Part shown: positions 45,544 through 55,427 of the stretch, piece by piece
Layout of the letters: each line of letters begins with the position of its first letter
Position numbering within the stretch: the stretch's first letter is position 1
Assembly: GCA_030704615.1 (NCBI GenBank)
Contig: CM060731.1
Coordinates: 29,450,001-29,514,000, forward strand
Direction of reading: 5' to 3'
DNA: 64,000 bases
Source of the DNA: Takakia lepidozioides
Taxonomy: Eukaryota > Streptophyta > Takakiopsida > Takakiales > Takakiaceae
Position numbers and translations under genes: made by a program
Notes under the pieces: generated by a model
What the model was told of the DNA's origin: nothing
What the model saw: only the letters and a program-made list of their open reading frames with translations
The model's database searches: none

Positions 45544-47862
45544 ATTCATCCAAGAGGGCCAGATTTCAAGCACAAGATTACCTATGATTCCCTGTGGATC
45601 AATAGCTACAAGAAACCTGCATGGGTAGATGGTCAACTAAAGGCAGCAGCTGCTGCGGCACAGTTGATAAAATCAGGCATCTCAACCATGACCACAGTTT
45701 CTGGAAGAGGATCAAGAGAGGGAGTCCACAATGCCTCTTCTGGCACTTCTGGGCATGTGAAGATGCTTTGTGAGGCAGGCAGACTGAAAGAGGCTCTACA
45801 GACTTTAAACCAAGGAGGCATTTCAGCAGATTCAGAAATGTATGTCTGTCTCTTGCATAAGTGCATCAAGGTGAAAGGCCTAGAAGCTGGAAAGCAGGTG
45901 CACACTCACATTATCCAAAGTGGATTCACGCCAAATGTTTTTCTCCTCAACACCCTTGTCAACATGTATGTTAAGTGCGGGAGCATCATGGATGCTCACC
46001 AAGTGTTCAACAGAATGCCTCAACGATCTTTGTTCACGTGGAATATAATGTTGGCAGGATTTACCAAGCATGGGTGTGGTAGGAATGCTTTGGAGACCTA
46101 TGAGCAAATGATGGGGGAAGGAGTGAAGCCCGACCACATCACGTTTGTGTGCGTTTGCAATGCGTGTGCAAGCCTGGCAGCCCTGGAAAAGGGCAAAGAG
46201 GTGCATGGCGACATCTTCAGAGCTGGAATTGTACCAGATGTGATCCTGAACACTGCCCTGGTGGACATGTATGCCAAATGTGGGAGCATCGAGGATGCAA
46301 AGGGAGTGTTCAACAATATGGCTGAACGAAATGTGGTGTCGTGGAACGCAATGCTTGCAGGGTATGCACAGCAGGGGCGCGGGAGGGAGGCTTTGGAGAC
46401 GTATGAGCAAATGATGGGGGAAGGGGTGAAGCCCGACCCCATCACATTTGTGTGCGTTTGCAATGCGTGTGCAAGCCTGGCAGCCCTGGAAAAGGGCAAA
46501 GAGGTGCATGGCGACATCGTCAGAGCTGGAATTGTACCAAATGTGATTCTGAACAATACCCTCGTGGACATGTATGCCAAATGTGGGAGCATCCAGGATG
46601 CAAAGGGAGTGTTCGACAATATGGCTGAACGAAATGTGGTGTCGTGGAACGCGATGCTTGCAGGGTATGCACAGCAGGGGCGCGGGATGGAGGCTTTGGA
46701 GACGTATGAGCAAATGATGTGCGAAGGGGTGAAGCCCGACCACATCACGTTTGTGTGCGTTTGCAGTGCGTGTGCAAGCCTGGCAGCCCTGGAAAAGGGC
46801 AAAGAGGTGCATGGCGACATCGTCAGAGCTGGAATTGTACCAGATGTGATCCTGAACACTGCCCTGGTGGACATGTATGCCAAATGTGGGTGCATGGAGG
46901 ATGCAAAGGGAGTGTTCGACAATATGGCTGAACGAGATGTGGTGTCGTGGAGTGCGATGATCGCCGGATATGCACAGCATGGTTGTCATAGGGAGGTCGT
47001 GCAACTATTTGAAGGAATGCAAAAGAACGGCTTGAAGCCGAGCAGTGCCACCTTTATATGTGTTCTATCTGCATGCAGCCACGCTGGCCTACTGAATGAA
47101 GGAAGACACTACTTTGATTCCCTGAGTCAAGATCATGGTGTCACTCCGACAGTAAAGCACTTTGGCTGCATGGTGGACCTTCTTGGACGTGCGGGACAAC
47201 TGGATGAGGCAGTGGACCTGATTAATAAAATGCCCATAAATCCAGGTGCTGTGGTATGGAAGGCCTTGCTTGGTGCCTGCAGAATCCATGGCAATGTTGA
47301 GATGGCTGAACGTGCAGCAACATCTATCCTCACGGGGGCTGAACAGGATGCCGCGACTTATGTGTTGCTCTCAAACATCTATGCTGCAGCTGGCAGGTGG
47401 GATGATACTGCAAAGGTGAGAAGAATGATGAAGGTCAAAGGGGTTAGAAAGGAGCCAGGTCGCTGCTGCATTGAGGTTGGCAACAGGGTGCACACCTTCG
47501 TTGTAGATGACAAGTTGCATCCCAGAATTAAGGAAATCCATGCTGAGCTGAGAAGATTGTCTGGGCAGATGAAGGAGGCGGGGTATGTGCCTGACACCCG
47601 CTTTGTATTGCATGATGTGGGGGAGGGGGAAAAGGAATTTTCTCTTTGCCACCACAGTGAGAAGCTGGCCATTGGTTTTGGGCTGATCAGCACGACCCCT
47701 AGGACGCCTCTCCGTCTCATCAAGAATCTTCGAGTGTGTGGTGACTGCCACACCTCCACCAAATTCATCTCAAAGGTTGTTGGCCGAGCAATTGTTGTAC
47801 GGGACGCTAACCGCTTTCACCACTTTGAAGATGGGATTTGTTCTTGTGGCGATTACTGGTGA
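45544..47862 (+). CDS. PPR-DYW protein, copy C, open to an OSB PDF half-motif
   Basis: From the ATG at 45688 the protein is 724 residues: PLS PPR triplets (four MYxKCG signatures), E/E+ motifs and a complete DYW domain (HSE, CGDCH, CSCGDYW end) for organellar C-to-U editing. The frame is open upstream to the CAG acceptor at 45541-45543, and that extension is the second half of an OSB PDF motif (IHPRGPDFKHKITYDSLW then KKPAWVDGQL). Thus either the PPR starts at 45688 with the PDF exon as untranslated leader, or a spliced transcript encodes a PDF-PPR-DYW chimera. Three successive 303-bp units (46087, 46390, 46693) are nearly identical, implying recent repeat expansion. No internal lesion in the PPR part. 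Confidence 0.9.
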   Translation: MHPRGPDFKHKITYDSLWINSYKKPAWVDGQLKAAAAAAQLIKSGISTMTTVSGRGSREGVHNASSGTSGHVKMLCEAGRLKEALQTLNQGGISADSEMYVCLLHKCIKVKGLEAGKQVHTHIIQSGFTPNVFLLNTLVNMYVKCGSIMDAHQVFNRMPQRSLFTWNIMLAGFTKHGCGRNALETYEQMMGEGVKPDHITFVCVCNACASLAALEKGKEVHGDIFRAGIVPDVILNTALVDMYAKCGSIEDAKGVFNNMAERNVVSWNAMLAGYAQQGRGREALETYEQMMGEGVKPDPITFVCVCNACASLAALEKGKEVHGDIVRAGIVPNVILNNTLVDMYAKCGSIQDAKGVFDNMAERNVVSWNAMLAGYAQQGRGMEALETYEQMMCEGVKPDHITFVCVCSACASLAALEKGKEVHGDIVRAGIVPDVILNTALVDMYAKCGCMEDAKGVFDNMAERDVVSWSAMIAGYAQHGCHREVVQLFEGMQKNGLKPSSATFICVLSACSHAGLLNEGRHYFDSLSQDHGVTPTVKHFGCMVDLLGRAGQLDEAVDLINKMPINPGAVVWKALLGACRIHGNVEMAERAATSILTGAEQDAATYVLLSNIYAAAGRWDDTAKVRRMMKVKGVRKEPGRCCIEVGNRVHTFVVDDKLHPRIKEIHAELRRLSGQMKEAGYVPDTRFVLHDVGEGEKEFSLCHHSEKLAIGFGLISTTPRTPLRLIKNLRVCGDCHTSTKFISKVVGRAIVVRDANRFHHFEDGICSCGDYW

Positions 47863-48598
47863 AAGGATGTTTTCTTGGAAAGATGCAAGGTCTTGCTTCA
47901 TTCATTGATCTGTGTAGCTACTCAGATCATCCACCATTTCCTGAGAGTATTGGCCATGATGTACTGTTGAGTGCATTTCCTGTGGCATATCCACGGGAAT
48001 TGATAGTGGGGTCTACCCGGCATAGGTGGGAAGTCAGCCCATAATTGCACTTGACTGAAGGGGTGATATTGGACTGACTTTGGTGACAGTGGATGGAAAT
48101 CAGAGTGCGAATACTGATGAGCTTGATTAGAGGGGCAGCCCTGTGCACAAGTTTGTTCAGCATCAAAAATTTGCACATGTTTGTTTGTTTCTTGTGGTGT
48201 GGCTTTGGATGGAGCCCTTGAGGAACTTGCATGAATATTGTCCTTAACCCACCAAGATCCAATCCCATGGTGGCTGCTTGAAAGTTCATATAGTGACTGT
48301 AAGGGTATTTGGGTATGTTGTTATTGATTGATGCCACTTGACTCCCTCACACTATAACATCGGTTTGTGCATGTTGAAGTTCAAGGTTGGGGGAGAGAGG
48401 CCACCGACTTCAGAACACAATTGCTACAGTTGGAGACCAGATTTGGGAGCATGTATGAAACAACTATGCATAGTTTCAACTTGGATTCCATCATTGCCAG
48501 AAAACTTTCATTCACCACCTTACGATGGAACTGGCCCAAAACCCTGGATGGATGTTCTCTCGCATCGAAAGGCTGCTCCCTCGACTTTGCTGTTCTCT
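47863..48598. other. intergenic, no gene recognised
   Basis: Downstream of PPR-C; short frames only, nothing recognisable. Confidence 0.5.
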
Positions 48599-48611
48599 TA
48601 GTTGCAAATTT

Positions 48612-49745
48612 GGACGTGACGTGGCGTTGACGCGTCAGCGTCATGTTCGACATCAGCGACGGACGTGCGTCGCGTCACGTCCTAAACGGACGTTATTGTG
48701 CATAAATATGTTTATTTTTTTACTTTACTATTGACTATTTACTATGAGAATCGACGTGGCAACCGATGTGGCCTCATTACGTGGACTTCATTATTTATCA
48801 GTAAAATTCATATATTGTGATTTATATTGTCAATCATGCGACCGTCAACAACGGTTGGTCGGACAATTTAAAAATAAAAATAAAAATAGGTGTGACCACT
48901 AGGAGGGGGTGGTCGCACATTTTTTCTTATTTTTTAAATGGGTGCGACCACAAGCAGAGGGTGGTGGCACATTTTTTCTTTTTTTTAAATTGGGTGCGAG
49001 GAAGTCGCATGTTATTTTTTTTTTAAACTGCTGCGATCACCCTCATGCTGGTGGTCGCAGATATTAAAAAACAGAAAATTGTTGCGACCACCCCCTGCTG
49101 GTGGTCGCACCTATTAAAAAAAATAAAAAATGGTGCGACCACCCCATGCTCGTGGTCACAGAGATTATTTTAAAGGGGGGGGAAAAAAAAATGCTGCGAC
49201 CACCCCCCCTGCTGGTGGTCGCACCTATTAAAAGAACAGAAAAATGCTGTGACCACCCCCATGCTGGTGGTCGCAGATATTAAAAAATAGAAAAATGTTG
49301 CAACCACCCCCCTAATGGTGGTCGCACCTATTACAAATAAAATGAAAATTGTGCGACCACCAGTAGCGGTGGTCGCAACTGTCTAAAAAAAAAAAAAAAT
49401 GCAACCACCACTGCTGGTGGTCGCATCTATTTTTAAAAAACAAAAATGATGTGATAACCCCTCTGCTGGTGGTCGCAACTATAAGATAAATTATGCGACC
49501 ACCACCATTTGGAGGTCGCACCAATTTAACAATAATGATTTAAAATTTACCTCAAATACTGGCGGATGGAGTAATTTATAAAACAATTCATTCACTTCCC
49601 AAGGTGTCGTTTGGAATACAACGTGTCCACCTACGTGGCATATTTTTTACCTAACTCATGTTTTACTGAATTTTCAGCAAAACTGACGTGACGTTGGTCA
49701 CGTCAGCGTCAGGTCCGACGTGACGTGATGTCACTGACATGTGCA
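48612..49745. repeat. palindrome array 2 (TGCGACCACC / GGTGGTCGCA) with GC-rich borders
   Basis: About 14 dyad units roughly every 50 bp (48835-49522), core TGCGACCACC ... GGTGGTCGCA, separated by A/T-rich spacers, the same design as array 1 but a different sequence. Borders are rich in GACGTGACGT / CGTCAGCGTCA repeats: CGTCAGCGTCATGTTCGAC near 48630 and CGTCAGCGTCAGGTCCGAC near 49700. The whole may be one non-autonomous transposon. Frames through it are artefacts. Confidence 0.8.
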
Positions 49746-49783
49746 ACCTTGGCTGTTCTCATATCCCTCCTAGTTGGAGAAGG

Positions 49784-50186
49784 CTATCTTTCAGCGACCT
49801 CTGACGGGCCCTGTTCGTGCGGAGCTGCACTCTTCTCTTTCCCCTTCGGATCCCCGACAATCTTCCCCTTCCGTTTTGGAGTAGCAGATTTCTCAGGCTC
49901 TCTCGAAGCCAGAACAACAATGATTTTGTCCTGAATGTCTTTGTCAGCCAGCGAGGCAAGTGCCGCGGCGTTGTCGTTATGGTTTCTCAAAACAACTTCA
50001 TGGAATGGTGTGTCATGTTTTGGCATATCGAGGTACCACCCACAGTCTTTGAAGTGCGCCCTGCTCCAGTCTCTGGCAATACCAGTCGTGTACATTGTCT
50101 TGTCATTGGAGGGGTCAGCCCATGAGTAGATGAAGTCTGGGTCATCGCTAAGGTACTTTCCCGGTATGAGGACATGATACATGTAC
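49784..50186 (-). CDS. uncharacterised exon, minus strand
   Basis: Open frame from a TTCAG|G acceptor (50187-50188): YMYHVLIPGKYLSDDPDFIY, AVVLRNHNDNA-like region, then a Lys/Pro/Glu-rich tail (KGKIVGDPKGKEKSAAPHE) ending at a stop near 49784. Coding-like composition. Phase does not match a direct join to the exon at 51418, so another small exon or a separate gene is possible. No family recognised. End positions beyond the ORF are inferred. Confidence 0.45.
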
Positions 50187-50310
50187 CTGAATCACACACA
50201 CCCAAAATCCAGACAGTCATTCGATCTGAACAGGACACAGATCACACATCACGAAAAGGGTATTGGAATGCAAGTCAGTAACACTGAGAAACCAACTTTT
50301 GCCAACCCAA

Positions 50311-51073
50311 ATCAACCTTGCGTTGACGCAATGTTGATTTGAGCTGAAATGGAAAACACCAAATGTGAAAAACTGTACTTTCAACGAGCACTTACGAGAG
50401 GGAAAGCCCATTATCCTAAACCATCGCATGCACAACATGGAATCCCAATCAACCTTGCGTTGACGCAAAGTAGATTGGCGGATACACATATGATAATGTT
50501 GCATTGAAAGAGACAGTGATTGACAAGCGGAATTTAACATTGCGTCAACACAAGGTTGTTTTCATTAACAGAGGAAATGGAAAACAGTGCTTGAAAACAA
50601 CCATCCGAAGATCTGCTGGTATGGATATTCAACCTTGCGTTGACGCGAGGTTGAATTCCTCTGCTGAAACACCTGTCCATGGTATTTGATAACCTTAACT
50701 TTCCTACAATTGTATGGAAATCGGGGTATTTCTGCGGGACATTTCTAGCAATCCATACCGTCAAACAATGTCGCATCAACGCAAGGCTGTTTGTTGGTAC
50801 AGTGTAAGCTCTAAACAACATTTCAAACAGACTCCAAACAGACTTTATGTTCATCCTGGCAGCATTGGAACTGGAAACGACAGCAAACAACAGCCCAAGA
50901 ACATAGGAAAACCTACATAGCTTGGCCCTTCATCAACCTTGCGTTGACGCAAGGTTGATTTGCCTGTCAGTTTTTGCCCTTTCACATGCAGAAAACGACG
51001 TCATTGGATACCCAGGTACAGGAAAGTGAAACCAAAACAATGGGATACAAGCTTGCGTTAACGCAATGTTGCT
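50311..51073. repeat. palindrome array 3 (CAACCTTGCGT / ACGCAAGGTTG)
   Basis: Seven dyads at about 50311, 50446, 50531, 50627, 50762, 50931 and 51048, of type ATCAACCTTGCGT / ACGCAAGGTTGAT, separated by 55-140 bp of unrelated complex sequence, so not a tandem repeat. The copy at 50931 is the most symmetrical. They lie between two minus-strand coding blocks (49784-50186 and 51418-51861), probably in an intron or spacer. Confidence 0.85.
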
Positions 51074-51276
51074 CGACTGCACGTCCAGAGCCCTCAGAGC
51101 TCCCTCAAAACCTTCAAATTCGCAATTCTACATGGAAAAAACGACACAAGAATACATAAACATACACTTCTAGAACCAGATTTGTTTCTTCACACATGTA
51201 CAACACTCGTTTCATTGCTTGCTCGATGTTGTATTGGTTTTTGAATTCGTAGGACCTGGAGATTCCTTTGTCTCTC

Positions 51277-52134
51277 TCAAACTCCCTGAAGAAGCAGTTG
51301 TTCTAGACAGCGAACTTCCATCTCCTGATTTAGGCCTCCAGTAAGAAAGATCATAAGAATTTGGGAGAGAGTACGGATGTGCACAAGCATTTGAAAATGG
51401 TTTTGTGAAAACCTTACCTGGCTCCAGAAGGTTGCTTTGTGTAGCCACTGGTCGAATGTGTGGTTGCTAACAACTTTTATTGCTTGTGTCTTCGAGTCCC
51501 TCTCAGGAGTTGGGAACATGTTGGTGTTTCTCACAAGTGGATCCGAATTCCAGATCTCCAACCACCTGATTTTGGTTGCATTGTCCACCATTGAAATGGA
51601 AAGGCGATGCAATTTCTCTTGGGTCATTTCTGGCTTGGAGCCATACTTGTCATAATGTACTTTCACCTGCTCCAGAAATTCCGTGCCAAGACTTGGATCT
51701 GTTATGCGGATTTGTTTGTCGAACGCACTCATGAGGTTCTTCCTTTGATTGTTCATCTCGAATCTCATAATGTCCTCAAGCCTAGTTGCAAACCTCTGCT
51801 CTTCTGTGTGGGAAGCATAGTACTCTGCTTTCGCCTTCAAACCAGTTTCTGCTATTTCTTGCTGCATACATTACAGGGAGAAAGAATCAAACACTGGCGT
51901 TTCTTGATAGAATTTACACTAGCAACAAACAAACAGATGTCAAAAAGCTTACCATGTACATGTAGTCAAGAAAAGCCTCCCTGTCAGGCTGTACCATGTA
52001 GCTGAATTATTTAGGAATCGTTTTGCTACTCCCATGCCAACAACATCAGGTCCACTGCGACTGCCATATTCCAAATTCCGTATCAGCCACCACGGACATG
52101 AAACCAGGAACTTTACACAAAATCTCCAATTCAT
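51277..52134 (-). pseudogene. uncharacterised gene, paralogue of the 55-58 kb gene (3' part)
   Basis: Minus strand. An exon ending with TWYSLT...REAFLDYMYM|GTAAGC (about 52134-51952) needs a one-base shift inside it. The next exon (51861-51418, after GTATGCAG) reads QEIAETGLKAKAEYYASHTE and EDIMRFEMNNQRKNLMSAFD to TFWSQ|GTAAGG. The plus-strand gene at 57469-57886 has the same layout: TWYSLTREAFLEYMYA|GT then QELADAAEKGKSEYYRTTTE. The conserved intron position and sequence show they are paralogues. Here the C-terminal exon is much longer. The upstream part expected to hold the DGNHR region is not seen; a foldback and other inserts occupy 52.2-53.4 kb. No function known. Confidence 0.6.
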
Positions 52135-52380
52135 TCAATTTATGGTGGGCAATGGCTGCAGCCTGCAAGCTGGCTGGGGTGGCTGATACGTCCGTTTGAA
52201 CATGACAGTCTCAGAGGACGTTGGCATGGGAATAGCAAAAAGAGTTCTACAGAATTTAGCTAGAGGAACAACAATAGCATGAAACACCTTACCGTAAATA
52301 TTATTGTTAACATTGGTTGTGACAACTCCAATCAATAGAGAACTCGCACCATCAGTTGCGCTCCAACAGCAGTACTGGTC

Positions 52381-52925
52381 CCCCGAGTAAATAAAATTCT
52401 GTTGTAAATAATAAATTGCATACGCTCGAACCTCACAAATGTCATTTCAACAAAACCGGCCGTGTATTGTGGCATTGTTTGTAACTGCGAATATTTCAAT
52501 GTTTCTGACAAGGTACTGAGAAAATGATATATTGGATCCATAGGAGTTAGACAACAAACGTTCCATATCTCATTCAACTGTGCGACACTACCATAAGTGG
52601 CATGGATAAAAAAGTAATAGGTGTACATGTGACCTCCGCACGTTTAAGTAGAGACCTAGTATCAAACGTTCGGAGGTCGCATGTGCACCTATTACTTTCC
52701 GATCCATGCCTCTCATGGTAGTGTCGCACAGTTGAATGAGAGGAGACGTTTGTTGTCTAACTCCTACGAAACTAATACATCGTTTTCTCATAACCCTATC
52801 CGAAACCTTGGAACATTACAAATATAAACAGTGAGCCAGTACACAAACCATTTATGTTGCGATGACAGGTGCTAGGGTCGAGCATATGCAATGTAGTATT
52901 TACAATGGGACTTTATTTATTACAT
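52381..52925. mobile_element. foldback element, about 265-bp arms
   Basis: Arms 52381-52645 and 52664-52925 are inverted imperfect copies around an 18-bp loop (AAGTAGAGACCTAGTATC). Matching landmarks: GGAGTTAGACAACAAACG (52540) versus CGTTTGTTGTCTAACTCC (about 52747), and GTGCGACACTACCAT versus ATGGTAGTGTCGCAC. Arms differ by scattered substitutions, so the event is not recent. It would form a long hairpin if transcribed, a possible small-RNA precursor. Confidence 0.8.
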
Positions 52926-53829
52926 GCACGATCAAAATTGAGTTATGTCTTCATAAAAGAAGCATTGTACCGCCAGAAATCTCATATCTACGAGACTATG
53001 GTCTACTCCATCCTATATACGTCTTTCGGCTCAGGCCAATTAAATGGCTTGCCCATAAACCGAAGTACTACATGGGCTAATGTGACTCTCTCATTCTTGT
53101 TGTTGTCGTACAACCTTTGTAGCATTGAATGCCAACAACCTCCCGTAAATTGGTCCTGGACATACTTTGATCATAATGAGCGCTGCCATTTATTCGTACC
53201 GCTATCTTCCCAACGGCAAAGGCCTCCGACGTCATGTTCTGGGGGGGTGGCATTCGCATTGAAAATCGATGCAATATTTTGAGTGCGCGAGCGTACGCTC
53301 ACGCCAGCTGACGTGGCGTGAGTGTCATGTCACCAGGCTGATGTGGCGGCAAATGATGATGTGGGACTGCGCCGTCATCTGCCACGTCAGCATTAACATG
53401 CGTCGCCTAGAACCGAGGATGGTCCTATGACCGTGGGATTAATGCAGGGAATCCTTGGCTGAATACAATCAAGACTACCATGATGCCTACAATTGTAGCA
53501 TCCAACATTGTGCAATTACAAATGTTTGTTTCACTTTTACAATTACGAGGACGAAAAAATATCCTTACAAAGTGTGCGCCATAGAGGCTGCCACGTGAAG
53601 ACCTTGCTCCCTCCCCAAATAACAATGAGAATTAAGATCATCTTCAAAAGTTGATTGCAGTGCATAGCGACAGGAAGACATGTAGACTTCGAACGGTGCA
53701 ATGATGCATGTGCTTTTAAAAGTTGTCACTCAGAGCTCACTCAGTATAGTTGGAAGCATAATGGAGGGATAAAGGACGCCATATCATTGCATTGCCGACG
53801 ATGTTGCAAACGAATTGATTTGAATTTCA

Positions 53830-54818
53830 CATTTCATAGCATGGTCGTCCACATACCACATTGCATAGTTGATGCCACCCATGTGTTGTATCCCGCTGCA
53901 ATAGAGTATCGACCTCGTTGAAACTCAGAGTGGCCTGGTGAATGAAGTTGTCACGTTTGGGATCGCAAACCATCCTCTTCAAAAATATGAAATACAAATG
54001 TTTGCAGGGTATGAATTTACCTCTCTTGCCCAAATTGGTTGATAGCATATTCACAAAATCAGGACATGTGCAATTGGGGAAATTGGAAACCGTGATGTCG
54101 TAGGCCCTGTCATGAACAGTATTTTGTTCTGCACCACGGGTGCCCGTCGTGTTTCTTGTCCATTCTATGCATCATGATTGTTACACCTCCAACTCGCGGA
54201 GGAGGAGGCAGCTCGAATAGGATATCGCCATCAAAAGTCTCTGGCAGGAACTTCACAGGCACCCGCTTCAAAGATTCCCAATCCATTCCTCACAACTCAC
54301 TTTTGAAACTTGTCATTCATCCCATCGTCCGTAGTTTTGGAATGACACTACAAATCTCTTTTTCATCCGCTTCTCCAACTACAGTAGGAAGGACTGGATT
54401 TGGAATTTCACTTATGTCATCATTGGACAAATCCGAAAGCTCAACGATTGGAGTGGAGGACGTATGTTCTTTTCTCACCACCACCTCCCTCTTGTCTTCA
54501 ACGACCGAAGCAGCAGTCTCGGGCGTCACATATGATCCAAGGGACTTTTTGCCGAGGCTCTCCAAGTACTCTGTATCGACCAGGGCGCACTCTCCACTGG
54601 CTGATATGAGCCGTCTCATCACGGTTTTGGAAATAGTATTTCAACAACTTCACTTCCAAATCGTACACCTCTTTTTCCAAAAAGATGGAGCCATTCTGAA
54701 GCTCGAACCGGGTAGCCAAGACATGTTCCAGAACAATTGCGAATCCATTGTCAAGGGCTTCCTTGGAGAACGACACTGGTTTGTCGTCAGAGAAGAACTC
54801 CGCTTCAGAGGAAGCCAT
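53830..54818 (-). pseudogene. SWIM zinc-finger protein remnant
   Basis: Starts MASSEAEFFSDDKPVSFS (54818), continues to LKYYFQN, then a frameshift near 54625 into RRLISASGECALVDTEYLES and an acidic linker. After further stops, WESLKRVPVKFLPETFDGD and DILFELPPPPRVGG lie near 54190-54280, and near 54080-53960 there is a SWIM finger: NCTCPDF, a spacer, FIPCKHLYFIFL (CxC ... CxH), followed by MVCDPKRDNFIHQATLS. SWIM fingers occur in plant MULE-derived proteins and in uncharacterised plant proteins; they bind DNA or partner proteins. Several frame breaks argue for a decayed gene. Confidence 0.55.
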
Positions 54819-55427
54819 CTCCCCTCCTCTTGTACGAAGATGCCTTGCTATCGCAGCTCTTCAGTGAAATCTGTTGATTGAGGTCTCCAGAACACTGTTG
54901 AAGAATGAACAGAGAATATCGCATTGTCTGAGATTGTGCGCCAGATGGCCCCATATTTTTTATTCCACGGTGCCAAGGTTCTGATGGCATAGGCATTGTC
55001 TGAGGCTGAGCAGCCAGACCAGCTAATTGTTTATATGCAATGTGGCATTCATCTATAATATCTGTCACTGTTATTTTCAATTATTGAAACCGTTCAAATA
55101 AACAACACGTCGTTCATTTTGGGCGACACACGTCAGACATCGATAACTACATTGCAGACGAACAACTGTCCACTAATGGTTGGCAGGTGCACTAATAAGG
55201 GAACGACATTTGTGTAACGGTCACGTGAGAGGGAATCCGATGCTTCTAGAGACAATCCCCAACGCACGCAACTCCGCAAGAAATCGAGAGTCACTTTGTC
55301 TTTCTAGTTTCCGCACTTAGAGGGAGAAAGGTAGTCAAGCTGGAGAGGGTTCCTTCTACGATACGAAAGAGAAGGAAGTTCTTTTTATTTAACTTCCCTT
55401 AGAGAGAGACTCAGAGCAAGAGAACAA

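Noticed and set aside
45880-47004. Minus-strand frames of 374 and 274 codons opposite PPR-C
   Set aside because: Antisense shadow of the 303-bp PPR repeat; all family motifs are on the plus strand.
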